From Ypsolopha sequella (lineage: Eukaryota; Arthropoda; Insecta; Lepidoptera; Ypsolophidae), in NCBI GenBank assembly GCA_934047225.1, contig OW204005.1, positions 17,492,396-17,556,395 of the forward strand: 64,000 nucleotides of DNA, written 5' to 3'. Positions within the stretch are counted from its first letter, which is position 1, and each line of letters begins with the position of its first letter. Below the pieces are notes generated by a model. That model ran no database searches and had not been told where the DNA came from. It saw only the letters and a list, made by a program, of their open reading frames with translations. Below are positions 44,805 through 55,271 of the stretch, in pieces. The position numbers were made by a program, and so were the translations under genes.

Positions 44805-45045
44805 TAAGAACTTGCATATGTATTTCAGTAAATAATGTATTATTTTGATAAAATAGTATATTATTTTTGAAATCTTTTTCTAGGGATCTGTTAAAACAGA
44901 AACGCGATTGGAGAAATTCGGCTCGATAGAAATATTTATTGAAATGAGGTCTTTTTCGACACCAATTATCCTGGTTTGACAATTTAGAATGACATAGACT
45001 GTAATTATATTTCATTAGATGGGTTTTAACGGTATGTAAGACCAG
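44805..45045 (+). repeat. J-repeat module
   Basis: Reverse complement of 36556-36800 ('ctcgatagaaatatttatt', 'gtctttttcgacacc'). Ends 'agatgggttttaacggtat', as do the copies near 3240 and 25210. Confidence 0.75.
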
Positions 45046-45254
45046 TTATTTTTTGCGATTTCATACAGCATAACACGATTTTCACGAAAAGGCGCGCTTT
45101 TTCGTAAATAAGCCGTTTACGCTATCATACGGCGACACATAGTATATTATACTGACGCCAAAATTTTCGATATGCGGCTTTCATTTTATAGCAGAGACCT
45201 AAAAATAATATAAACCTTTTAAATTCAATCAGGTGCACTTCCAATTCACTAAGT

Positions 45255-46080
45255 CAGCAATACTCAAACTTAAATTCATAGGGCCTACAAAGACGTTTTA
45301 CGAGTAGTTATGGTGCTGCAGGCCACAACATAAATTTATTTAGGTGTTAATAAAAAACGTAATTTAAATTTAATGGATGTTTTTGACGAGCGAGCGAAGC
45401 GAGCAAACTTCTCAGAGTCTACTTGAATAATCCGGCGTTTGTATGTGTGTATGAATGTTTGTCCGACGATAACTCTAGTATCGTTGAATGTCATGAAATT
45501 TGGTAGGTGAGGAAATGTGACAAAAAATAATTAAATTCGAACATGAGCCAAATCGGTCAAGGTGTTGCCTTGGTGTGTTAACTACTAGTTATATTATAAA
45601 AAAAAAGGGTTAACAATTAATTTGGCTGGATAATCTTATAAATTTATCATGCAGCCACAACAAGCGATTTTGACAAAATAAAAAAAGCGTTCACAATCCA
45701 AAATTTTAGTTTTAATGAGAATTATGAAATTGTGAACACTCTTTCAGAACTTCATTAAGATCTGGCTTGTTGCTGCATGCTAACCTTGTTACATCATCCA
45801 GATGGGAGTCTGTTAGTTTGTTTCTCCACATATTCTTTGCATATTTTATTCGCGAAAACGACGATTCGCAAACTTTTGTAGATCCAAACAATGTTAATAG
45901 AATTTTGCACTCCTTTGTACAATATTTTTTGGGGACCATGCTCCAAAATTTAATACAAAGTGATTTTTAACCAAAAATTGTAAGGCTCAATCGATCTGTT
46001 TAAAAATGGTTGATAATTTATAAACAATGCCAGGGGGGCCAGTTACAAAAGCTCGGCGGGCCGCAGGTTGAGTATTGCTG
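45255..46080 (-). mobile_element. hAT transposon relic, 826 bp
   Basis: Ends CAGCAATACTCAA at the left and TTGAGTATTGCTG at the right. Flanks CACTAAGT (45247-45254) and CACTAATT (46081-46088) form an 8-bp duplication with one mismatch, the hAT hallmark. Contains the transposase C-terminus at 45712-45960; the rest of the gene is deleted. Confidence 0.85.
45712..45960 (-). pseudogene. hAT transposase C-terminal dimerisation fragment
   Basis: Minus-strand frame: KFWSMVPKKYC, then LLTLFGSTKVCESSFSRIKY, then NKLTDSHLDDVTRLACSN and a stop at 45712. The order 'LLSLFGSTYVCEQTFS...' followed by 'RLTDEHL' is the conserved C-terminal dimerisation block of hAT transposases and of the zinc-finger/GTF2I-repeat-like genes derived from them. 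The BED finger and catalytic Asp positions are missing. It lies inside the hAT ends and is in the expected orientation for an internally deleted copy. Confidence 0.85.
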
Positions 46081-46088
46081 CACTAATT

Positions 46089-46470
46089 GGTATTCAATAA
46101 TAAGTAGAAAACTTAGTTTTATGTTGAGGTATTATTTTACATTTTAACAGAGAGGAAGCTTTAGAAGAGGTTTCGTGCTTTTGCAAATAAATATAGTTGA
46201 AGCCTGATATGATTTATAAGATTGCTTAGAGACTGAAGTCCTATCTGTGTTTTTCTTTGAGAAATATTTTATTGCTCATCAAAAAAAAAGCAACTTCTTT
46301 TAGAAATACTTCAGCGCAGAAATATTATAATGCACTTTGTCTAGACCCGTGGAAGCTTCAGACATCATATCTTTAAACTTTCCTAGAATCTTGGACTTGT
46401 TTACTTTTCTCGATATCGAAATGAAAAGCTGAGTCGTGCGTGCTTCGGAAGCAACGATGATAAGTAATAA
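46089..46470. other. No recognised feature
   Basis: No credible gene or repeat partner. Confidence 0.4.
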
Positions 46471-46869
46471 CCACTGACCTCCATACTATTACCACTGGAC
46501 AGGCGGCTCTCAAATATTTTTTGTGCGTATTTGATTAACGCCATTTTGGCGCTATATACAGCTACGAAGTTCTAAGGAACTAAAATTTTAGCGATGTGCT
46601 AGAGTCGACGGTGATGTGATGACCCTCAAAATGCGTGAAAATCTCGGATTAGTAGACGGTTTCAAAAATGGTTCCTGGGAATTCACAAAAGCTACATTGT
46701 GTGTTGTGTGTTATGTAAATTTGGTCTAAATCTTTGTGTTATTTCTTTGTAACCTTACAAAAAAACTTTGCTTTAAAGCGAAGTATCGGTTGCATTTGCT
46801 GGCCATGCAAAGAAAAACTGTAGCAAAGTCCCATTAAGGCAAGCAGTGGTGCATTGTTTTAGTACAAAT

Positions 46870-47274
46870 TTTGTTAATTTATTATTATTTTTATTTCATA
46901 TCACTTAAATTTGTTTTCATGCCATATTACATAAATATATTAAATATAATATTCACTCATAAGTATTACACTCACATAAATATTATAAAACCATATATAT
47001 CTTTACATACTATATTATTTATTTCTTAATTAAGTTACACAAAATTAAAAGTTCAGCACGTCGCTCTTCCACGGTTCCGGCAGAATGATCAGTGCTGCAT
47101 TGTGAATCTTTGCAGCAAATACTGAGTCGGAACCCTTTTACTATTGTAATATGTCCATAATTATGTATCTGTCTCGTTATTGTTAAAACTTGTTCCGTTT
47201 CTTTTATTGCTAATGTAAATATTTAATTGTGTTGAATGTGAATTGTGTACGTATTGTAATAGTGAATAAATGTT

Positions 47275-47306
<32 letters not shown>

Positions 47307-47312
47307 TATTTT
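46870..47312 (+). mobile_element. LINE 3' UTR with TATC tail
   Basis: 'cggttccggcagaatgatc', then a long AT-rich UTR, AATAAATG and eight to nine TATC units (47275-47310). No coding part remains. Confidence 0.6.
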
Positions 47313-47339
47313 CTACAGTGTATTTTTATTGCAATATTA

Positions 47340-47480
47340 AATAAAACTTCTTGGTACTCGGTTCCATAAATATAATAATGTTTAATTACCTTTTAAGTTG
47401 CTACCGGTTTCGTCGTTTTACGACATCATCAGGCACTGTATTTGAGGTGTTAATAATACATTTTTGAATCCATTTTTTTT
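47340..47480 (-). mobile_element. PLE terminal remnant
   Basis: Contains a hammerhead core (47395-47440) and adjoining AT-rich sequence; no coding part. The assignment rests on the ribozyme-like motif. Confidence 0.45.
47395..47440 (-). ncRNA. Hammerhead ribozyme motif, canonical core
   Basis: Minus strand: TGC (stem I), CTGATGA (47426-47432), T, GTCGT-AAA-ACGAC (5-bp stem II with a three-base loop), GAAA, the self-complementary ACCGGT, A, then GCA, which pairs with TGC. All invariant core bases are present. Stem I is only 3 bp before a mismatch. The ACCGGT palindrome would form a 6-bp stem III in a dimer. Confidence 0.6.
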
Positions 47481-47587
47481 TTTAAATTCACCGTAACATT
47501 CACCGTCAACTGTATTTTTATTATTACATTTTTTTTTTGATTTTGTGTTTTTGTTTTTTGTTGATAATTGTATAATGTTTAAGTTAG

Positions 47588-47653
47588 TAGCTACACTATC
47601 GTCTTAGGTTAGTCCTGTAAAGATAGATGTAAGTTGAATAAATAAATAAATAA
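47588..47653 (+). mobile_element. LINE-like 3' end with AATA tail
   Basis: 'cctgtaaagatagatgtaag' followed by TTGAATAAATAAATAAATAA: a polyadenylation-like signal merging into tetranucleotide units. Confidence 0.45.
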
Positions 47654-47733
47654 ACTCTGGCGCCTCAAATCGACACAGGTTGTCAGCTGTAATTTATACC
47701 GGACACCCAGTCCAGTGGTATGGAGGTCAGTGG

Positions 47734-47971
47734 TGATAACAGAAAAAACGTTTGTTAGTACAAACGGGTCGCTCCAAGGCGGGAGTCAAGGTCTCTGCAT
47801 AACACATGGCGTTACGTAAGGGCTGCTTTGACGTCACCGGAGACTCTACATTACACTGCACCTTGCCACAAAATAACCACTTAGAGAAGGTTCACTCCGC
47901 ATAACTAGCGAAAACAGGCGAACGCACACATAGACGCGTACGTATGACGATCTCGGATGAAGTCGGTTGAA
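47734..47971. other. No recognised feature
   Basis: Moderately GC-rich; no open frame or partner. Confidence 0.4.
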
Positions 47972-49296
47972 TACGAGGGGCATGCCAAAAGAAATTAGAT
48001 ACTCAAAAATTATAACGTTTATTCTTTATTACAAGTATCGATCTTTTCGAAGTATTCACCCTGAGCACGTATACACTTTTCCATACGTCTGAACTAATTG
48101 GAAAATACCATAAACCACTCTTTTTTAGACACCTCAGAAATCTCGAAAATATAGGCAGCCAGTGCATCTTCTTTGCTTTCAAACTTCTTCCTTTATTTTT
48201 ATTTATTTTTTATTTTTTCTTTGATTTTTGGAAGCAGGTAAAATCACAAGGTGCTAGGTCAGGGGAATATGGTGAGTGAGGGAGGATTGACGCATTTTTT
48301 GAGTCGAAAAAGTCAAGTGTTTTGGCAGACGTGTGCGACGCTGCATTGTCGTGGTGCCTGAGAAGGCGTCGGATTCCTGACTTCGGTCGCTTGTCACACC
48401 AAGCTGATATTACTGTTGGAGCACAAACTGTCACATACCATTCGGAGTTCATCGTTCTTTGATTCTCTAGCACTACAGTAGCAATATGATCCGTTTTGCT
48501 GAAAAACGAGGCGACCATTTGTTTCTGTGTGCTTCGTGCACGGCGACATTTCGTTGGAGTTGGCTCATCTTCAAAGCACCATACAGTCGAATTTCACTTT
48601 GTTTCGGGATCATAGTTATAAAGCCATGTTTCATCACCAGTCAGTATATCATACACATTTTTTTTCTCGCCACCGTCGAATTTATCTATCATGAATAGGC
48701 ACCAATCCAACCGACGGTCTTTCTGCTCATCAGTAAGTTTGTGCGGCACCCATCTCAAACAACATTTACGGAGACCACCTTGGTCGTGAATTATGGTTTG
48801 CATTGCTGCTGATCCAATTCCCTGTTCTCGCTCCAGCTCTACATACATAATTCGTTGGTTTTCGCGAATAAGTTTTTCAACTGCACCAACGTTTTCTTCT
48901 GTGACCGCGGTTGGCAGCCGACCTGTCTTCGCTTCATCTTTGAGACATCCCCGTCCTCTTTTAAATTCAGCAAACCAATTAAATACTATTGTTTGTGAGC
49001 AACCAGACTCACCAAAAGTAGTAGCCAAAAGTTCAAAACATTCTTGAGGCTTAAAACTTTTTTATAGTCATAATAAATCATAGCGCGACAATCACTTCGA
49101 CTGAGCTCCATTGCTGCAAGCGAATTCCCGCCAGATTCTCGGAAAAATGATGCTCATCCAAATAAAAAAAAAGAAATGATGTGCGTTCTATTTTCAAATA
49201 TATCAACAAACAACCAGCCTACAAGATGATGTATAACTTGCCAGTGTCAATCAAAGGAGTAAAGAGTATCTAACTTCTTTTGGCATGCCCCTCGTA
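47972..49296 (-). mobile_element. mariner transposon, copy 2
   Basis: Same ends as copy 1 (CGAGGGGCATGCC inside TA, 47972-47973 and 49295-49296), inverted orientation, 1,325 bp. By eye it is nearly identical to copy 1 apart from a 14-16-base AT insertion near 48190. Confidence 0.95.
48019..49111 (-). pseudogene. mariner DD34D transposase, copy 2
   Basis: ATG at 49109-49111 (MELSRSDCRAMI). It has the same frameshift after the A run as copy 1, the same TGA after DPETK, the same missing base after SPDLAPCDF and the same C-terminal TAG. Unlike copy 1 it keeps VWCFEDE (no stop there). It differs at a few residues (V for A after DHIAT, G for R in EENVGAVEK). An extra AT-rich insertion near 48190 follows CFQKSKKK. 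Catalytic Asp residues are present in separate frames. Inactive. Confidence 0.9.
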
Positions 49297-49322
49297 TAAA
49301 GAAGAAAAATAAAGAAGAAAAA

Positions 49323-49548
49323 ACCGTTTGTTGTATGGGAACCCCCATAAGTATTTATTTTATTCTGTTTTTTAGTATTTGTTGTTATAGCAGCAACAGA
49401 AATACATAATCTGTGAAAATTCAACAGTCTAACTATCACGGTTCATGAGATACAGCCTGGTGACAGACGGACAGACAGACGGACAGCGGGGTCTTAGTAA
49501 TAGGGTCCCGTTGGTTACCCTTTGGGTACGGAACCCTAAAAAGTCCTA
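49323..49548 (-). repeat. B1 repeat, partial
   Basis: Ends (plus strand) GGGTACGGAACCCTAAAAAG and contains 'gacagacggacagacagacg' and 'tgttgttatagcagcaaca', matching 10398-10620 reversed. The tail half (GTCCGACTCGCAC) is missing; its truncation point is 27 bp from mariner copy 2. Confidence 0.75.
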
Positions 49549-49850
49549 TCATAAAACCGAAACCCTTTAGCGTAGTTTCGTTGTTTATGACGTCGTCGTT
49601 GATACCTTGCCTTATCAGCTGAAAATATAACATTTTCAGGAGCTAAATAAGGCGGTTAAATGTTAAACAAAATGTCGCGTCCCTAGTTCCTCGGCGGTTG
49701 GCTGCGGCGGAAATTGGTTGGTGAAGGCGGATGTCGACGCCCAACCGTCGAGAAGATAGCTTCTAAACAAGGTTCTTACTTGTAAACAAACAATTAGGAG
49801 GAAAAATTACCTTTAAAGGTGGAAAAATCGTGGATTGCGTATACAAGTAA

Positions 49851-50114
49851 TACAAGTTAACTTTTTGATCATTGTCCAAATTCATACTGAAGGCTTGGTA
49901 AGTGATCAGCATCATGAATAGGTAACAATTTTTGTGAAATTCGTATAATGAAATTTCGACTTTCCATAGTAATTCACTCCCAGTCCTGAGTGAATCACTA
50001 TGGGGAGTAAAAATTTCATTTTATGTATTTCACAAAAATTGTTATTGGCTCACGATGCTGATCACTTACCAAGGCTCAAGTATTAATTTGGACGATGTTT
50101 ACAAATTCACCTTG
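49851..50114. mobile_element. Foldback MITE family D, copy 2
   Basis: TACAAGTTAACTTTTTGATC at the left, 'attcaccttgta' at the right, 'ctcccagtcctgagtgaatc' in the centre. Same family as 30099-30364. Confidence 0.85.
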
Positions 50115-51089
50115 TATACTTAACTCAATTTGTTCCCCAAACTAGCTACCAGAAAATTCTGGGAAAAATAGTATAATATAAGCATATCTTTTAAATGAAA
50201 AATGAAAATCCAGTGGCTCCTAGACTAGACCATGGCAGAGAATATAAAGTATTAGGTACTACGTAAAAAAGCGACACTCACCTCCCCGCGCGAATTTAAC
50301 GTCCCCCGCGGTCCCCCGCAAGTTAGTGGCAAATCTGGACCAGAGAATATAAAGTATTAACCATGGTGAGTCTGTACCATGAGTGTCGGTAAAAAGATTA
50401 CAATATTAATGATATACAATTTTCGTACAGGTGGCTAAATGATCAAATATTTTACTTTTTTACCTCTAAAGAAATACAACTAACTATCCAATCAAAAATC
50501 GTACTTCATACATATCGAAAAACCATAATAACTCGCGAAAGTGGAACAATTCAATCAAATAAATTTTAGGCTTTCATTTAGACGGTCAATATAAAGTGGT
50601 GTATGTCCCTGATTTTTTCACAAACATCGCGTTAAATACCAGAAAACCATTTAAAATAATAGGTTTACGCCCTAAAATCGAGTACTTTTACAAGGCTTCG
50701 TTAAGCATATGAACATTTAACAAGCAAAGTAAGCACATACACTACTTGGAAGTATCATCAATATTCTAATTAATTAAAACAGAAAAAAAATAACAGGCAC
50801 AATTAAGGTATTGGGAAATAATTATTATTTCCAACGCAAAGGGCGAGACTCGCTCAGCACAGTTCGAACGGCGTGGGGCAAAGCGTGAGGCGCTTGTTTA
50901 GATCAGTCATCCAAATATGCGCTTTATTGTCGCGATACTTCTCGCTTCGCATCGGAGTTGGCATCGTCCTGCACCGGGTTCTTAGCGGAATATGCGTTTA
51001 AAATGAACCCTTCACACGAAAAACGATATCGTTGTTATTTATAAACGTAACTTTTTACTTTATTTTTATGTTAGTTTTAACATGGTATA
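50115..51089. other. No recognised feature
   Basis: Contains a short inverted pair around 50270-50390 (GCGACACTCA against TGAGTGTCGG) and a GC-richer patch at 50840-51000; neither could be assigned. Confidence 0.4.
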
Positions 51090-51097
51090 CTCTAAGG

Positions 51098-51514
51098 CAG
51101 GGATTCTTAAACTTTTAATAGTCACGGACCCCTTGTACAATTTCAAAATCTGATGGACCCCTTCCAAACCTAATTACAGATAAAGCAATTACTACTTTTT
51201 AATAAATGAAAAATAAGTAATAATGTTTTAAACTGTTGAATCGAGCACGAACAATCACGAAAATCAATATTTACTTCCACTTGTACCCGAAAAGTAACAA
51301 AGGTTTGTTTGTAAAGTTTTTTTTTATGGTGTATGTTATATAGCCTGATGTTTTGTTCATATTGATGGTATCAATACATATTTTCATTTTCACTTGCGCG
51401 GTAAAGACACAATAGCGCTGTGCGGCGTCCGGTATCAGATATCATGCCACGGACCCCCAGCACTCACGCTACGGACCCCTTGGGGGTCCATGGACCCCAG
51501 TTTAAGAAACCCTG
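51098..51514. mobile_element. hAT-type MITE with perfect 8-bp TSD
   Basis: CTCTAAGG occurs directly before (51090-51097) and after (51515-51522). The ends read CAGGGATTCTTAAACTTTT and, reversed, CAGGGTTTCTTAAACTGGGG. Internal 'acggaccccttg' repeats. 417 bp, noncoding: a textbook nonautonomous hAT insertion. Confidence 0.9.
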
Positions 51515-51774
51515 CTCTAAGGTGATTAATATATATTTTTAATTATAACTTTTAATTTTTTTACAAAAAAAGCTGCGCTGCTCCCTTCGCATGGGCAGTG
51601 AATTCTTGCTCTTTTCCCTCTGTTTTAAGAGTTGTCGTTTGAAGGTTAAATGCCAATTCAAAGATATGAAAAATGATAGCAAAGCCAAGGTCAGGTTGGG
51701 AGAATTGGCCTCTTCAAAACTTGCACGAAGCTAACAGGCAGAAAATTACCTTTCAGACTTATAGCTATAGGACT

Positions 51775-52262
51775 CTTTGTGCACGAGTTTTATAGTACGT
51801 CTTTATAGTATAGGAGTTCTGAATTCTTCGTTACTTAAATCTAGTTACAGTAACTTTCGTCAATGTCTGGCTAGCAAAACCTGTTTCGTTTACCTAGAAT
51901 GGGTTAAGAGGATGGCATACCCTAGCAACTTTTTTTATTACCCGTCCAGCACAATAAGTCTAATGGCAAAGACCTTATTGCTTTTCATAGAGGCGATTAT
52001 ATGTTTGCTCTTTGGCCTCTTGTTCTTGGACGCGTAATACTAGTGATCACGCAGCGAAACAACAAATTGGTGTGTTTTTAGCTAATACTGAAATATTTTG
52101 TAGGGAAATATTGGAATTGGATTTAGGTAACATCCCTTCATATTTCTATTGCCTATTTTATATAGAAAAAAATCAAGTTGATCTCTTAACCGCGTCTTTG
52201 AAACGAACGTTTGAAAATCAAAAAAAAAAGAGGGTGGAAAACATTTTTTTTTGACAGAAATA
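51775..52262 (-). repeat. J-repeat fragment
   Basis: 'gtgatcacgcagcgaaacaa' and 'gagggtggaaaacattttt' are the reverse of 3545-3790 and 60070-60300. The two short frames here arise from this repeat. Confidence 0.65.
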
Positions 52263-52269
52263 TAAATCT

Positions 52270-52548
52270 TAAATTAAAAATTCTTATTTTTTCCTTTTGT
52301 GTGTGACTGAGACAACATTAAGCTAACAGCAACATTAATTTAATTTTTGAAAAGTGTCAGCTGTAAAAAATATTCCGAATCTTATCAAGGAAATGGATGG
52401 CATTTAAGACGAACTGTTTTTGAAGATTTAATTTTTATAATCAAACCGAAAATGAAAACAAAACTTAACACGTATATGTAAAACCTTGAAATCAACTTTC
52501 AAACAAAAGACAAATAATTGAAATAGCTATTGAATTACAGGAATTTGG
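52270..52548 (+). repeat. Unclassified repeat L, copy 2
   Basis: Shares 'gatggcatttaagacgaac' and 'tgttttgaagatttaatttt'-type text with 2195-2575. It abuts a J fragment, and L copy 1 also lies about 0.5 kb from J copy 1. Confidence 0.7.
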
Positions 52549-52689
52549 TATGGTTACCACTAATCGATCCTCAGCAGTGAGACATTAATGACAAATAAAG
52601 AAGGAAGGAAAATTACTGTTCAATAACTTATTATCTACCTAAAAACTGAATACTATGGGAATCGCACTGTGGCCGCATTATCTTCTTTC

Positions 52690-52718
52690 ACGCGGACGAA
52701 GTCGCGGGCATCAGCTAG
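52690..52718 (+). mobile_element. Helitron 3' end
   Basis: CGCGGAC-GAA-GTCGCG hairpin, then GGCATCAG and CTAG (52715-52718), next base T. Same architecture as 29943-29970. The body of the element to the left was not recognised. Confidence 0.6.
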
Positions 52719-53004
52719 TGAACTCATAAATCTGTAAGAAAATTTCGGCAATTCCATAGGTATGGACCTATTATTAACAATAATAACGAGGCTGATTCTT
52801 TCACGTGTAAATACTTGAATGAGGTGCTCTCTTTTGCAACGTGACATTGGTCTGGCACAGCTTAAGGGGCTCCACAATGCTAAACATCAGTTTTGCATTG
52901 GATTCAATTCCGTCAATGTAGATGGTAAAAATTTGGAAAAATATGCCGTATTTCTTGACTCAAGACAAATATTAATTATACTTTAAAAATAAACATACTT
53001 TCAA

Positions 53005-53270
53005 TCTAAATATTATTAGAGTGCATTACAAACTAGAAAAGATCAATCAGAAACAAACCCAAAGACGAGAATATGAAAAAATTCCCCGGGCCAGGATTCG
53101 AACCTCCGACCTCTTCTTATCAAGACAAGATAACAAGCGGTCGCAGGTTCGAATCCTGGCCCGTGGAATTTTTTCAAATTCTTGTTTTTGGGTTTGTTTC
53201 TGATTGATCTTTTCTAGTTTGTATTGCACTGTAATAATATTTAGAGTATTCATAGCGATGGATTTCGCAA
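53005..53270. mobile_element. Two SINE G copies head to head
   Basis: The left half is reversed: it reads SINE tail, then GGATTCGAACCT (inverse B box). The right half is forward: GGTTCGAATCC, then the tail 'gtttctgattgatc'. The halves are near-exact inverted copies of about 100-130 bp, giving mirrored short frames on both strands (53021-53203 and 53047-53253). The A boxes are missing in both. Confidence 0.75.
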
Positions 53271-53859
53271 AATAAACATAATACTTTCAATCTTCTTTTA
53301 ATCATAATATTTAAAAAAAGCATGAAACGAAACCAACACACGCAGATACTAGAAAAAAACATCTTTATTACACTAAGAAATTATAATTAATGTCCTAATG
53401 TAGCCGGGTGTTTCTCTGAAGTACCCAAAATCTGGGTGCACGACGATCTAGCTCTTCTACACTTCATTTTAGATTAAATTATTATTTACATTATTTCTTT
53501 AACATATAATGGTATTAGTATCAATTTATTGGTTTTGTAGGAGCATCGCTTCAATATAAAACATCATAAAATAGGCCTTAAAACAGCATGTCAAGTAGCG
53601 TGCAAAACCAAATTTTGGTTTTCAATACAAAAAAATCCTTATAATGGATACAAATATCATAATTTACTTGCAAATACCATATAGCTAGATCTCTAAAGTT
53701 ATTAAAAACAGTAGAAACGTACTTCTAAATAAACTAGAATAGTGTTATTTTAGCCCGTGCACTTTTACTGAATCAAAATAAGTCCACACCGTAATTTGTG
53801 AAAATACGCGTTTAAAAGTTCAAAAACGCGTTACTAGAATTCACTTAACCCTTTCCTGC

Positions 53860-53986
53860 CGTTGCGGGGAGTGAACTAGTTTCTGTTAAGGAGGTGCCGC
53901 AAGCAGACTATACTCGGTTGTAGCTCCACACGTGTTCTCCGAGTGTTAACAATATTCATCGTCATTCACGTATCGTTCAAGTTCCG
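53860..53986 (+). promoter_or_regulatory. Possible promoter/first exon of F2 gene
   Basis: GC-richer 5' region ending in the strong splice donor GTTCCG-GTAAGTATG (donor GT at 53987-53988). The matching acceptor TATATTTCAG ends at 54444. The transcription start is not identified. Confidence 0.35.
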
Positions 53987-54157
53987 GTAAGTATGCTTAA
54001 TATTACGTTAATCATGTATATAGATCTTGAGGTTTTGGTAAACAACAAACATTTAATACCACGTAGCAATGAAACCTAACCTTACATTTTGATGTAATTT
54101 AAAAATGTCCAAAATGTCCTTCCTCGTCATGTCCTTACCAGACACAACTGACGGGGA

Positions 54158-54187
54158 TGGTAATGACAATTTAGATTTGGTAATGAC
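54158..54187 (-). repeat. Two nonamers GTCATTACC (inverted)
   Basis: TGGTAATGAC at 54158-54167 and 54178-54187, inside the proposed intron. They are in opposite orientation to the four copies downstream of the gene. Confidence 0.7.
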
Positions 54188-54444
54188 TAATATCTTTTAA
54201 TTTATTATTTATTAACATAAATGAAAAATTATAATGATTTAACGGGCATCGGCCCGTTAAAGTATCGACTTTCACATAATTGCGTCATGTTCACGGAGTA
54301 AATCCATGAAAGCAATGTGTCGAAATACAGAGACACTCATTTTAAAACATTACACATTGTATATCCCGTTAAATCTTTATAACTATGATTGAGAAAAAGT
54401 ACTTTTTATCAATGAATAATTATGATAAATATTGTATATTTCAG

Positions 54445-54960
54445 ACCCAGAAGCTATGTCTAAAAGGAAATTGAAGAAAAAAAAAGCCAAACGAAACAAA
54501 GAGCCAGAAACCAAGGAAAGGAGAAGAAATCTAATAAAAAAGGAAAGAATTCAAAGTTTTTACCAAGGAGATGAAAATAGCAGAATCTGCTCAGGAAAAA
54601 AAGAATTTATAACAAAACAATGATTATAAAAGAAAAACGATATTTACTTTACACTCTAAAGAATTTGCATAGAAAGATAATGAAAACAACTGAAATGAGT
54701 CTCAGCTATGCTTCTTTTTGCAGACTTCAGCCCTTTTGAGTTGTATTTCCCAAGAACAGCAGAAGAGATACGTGTTTGTGCCAGAAACATGTAAATTTGG
54801 AGTTGTTGTTAAAAGCATTACATACCGAAAAAATTATAAATGAGAAGACTCCCCAAGATTTATTGACAAGCCTTACCTGTACTCCCAGAAATAGAGAATG
54901 TATGGAATGAAAATTTGAGCGTTGTAAAGACGAAGTTACCAACTTAAAGATCGTAAGATT
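54445..54960 (+). pseudogene. F2-encoded basic/Cys protein, decayed
   Basis: After the acceptor at 54444, ATG 54456 opens MSKRKLKKKKAKRNKEPE, very basic, then IQSFYQGDENSRICSGKKEF and TGA near 54622. A frameshift leads to another frame reading KRYLLYTLKNLHRKI, SLSYASFCRLQPF, a TGA where Trp is expected, VVFPKNSRRDTCLCQKHVNL, ELLLKALHTEKIINEKTPQD and LLTSLTCTPRNRECME, then TGA. A Cys-rich DTCLCQKH stretch and a later Cys suggest metal binding. I recall similar uncharacterised proteins in arthropods, always annotated without function; this was not checked. At least two stops and one frameshift: dead. Role unknown; given the element ends it may be the transposase or an accessory protein. Confidence 0.55.
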
Positions 54961-55086
54961 GATTATTATAGCCTATTAAAAACATATCTACATTTGTTCT
55001 GCCCATCATATAAAAATACGTTATTTTATTGCACTGTTTAATTTGTTATGATTAGGAAAAAAATATGTTAAATACTAACAAACAGA

Positions 55087-55271
55087 GTCATTACCTGCCT
55101 TGAAATGTCATTACCAGTCTTTGGTTTTTATTGTTTTTCATGCATAAATATTTTTTTATTATGGTTTTGTTTCATTTACAAACATCAGTTCTGAATTAAC
55201 ATAATTTAAACATACTTTTTCACACCATTTTCATATAACTTGTCATTACCATCCTCTCGTTGTCATTACCA
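55087..55271 (+). repeat. Four nonamers GTCATTACC
   Basis: At 55087, 55107, 55242 and 55262 (three followed by A). Together with two inverted copies at 54158 and 54178 they flank the decayed gene. Six copies of a 9-mer in 1.1 kb are not expected by chance. Confidence 0.7.

Larger units (their letters stand above)
46471..47733. mobile_element. TIR-bounded composite, 1.26 kb
   Basis: CCACTGACCTCCATAC and CCACTGGAC at the left (46471-46500) are mirrored at the right (47710-47733). Inside are a LINE 3' end (46870-47312), a PLE remnant with a hammerhead core (47340-47480) and a second LINE-like end (47588-47653). It is either one element that collected insertions or two ends of a foldback. Confidence 0.5.

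Noticed and set aside
53098..53165. tRNA gene (B-box sequences GGTTCGAATCC)
   Set aside because: No A box, no cloverleaf, and the sequence continues into the SINE G tail on both sides; these are SINE remnants.
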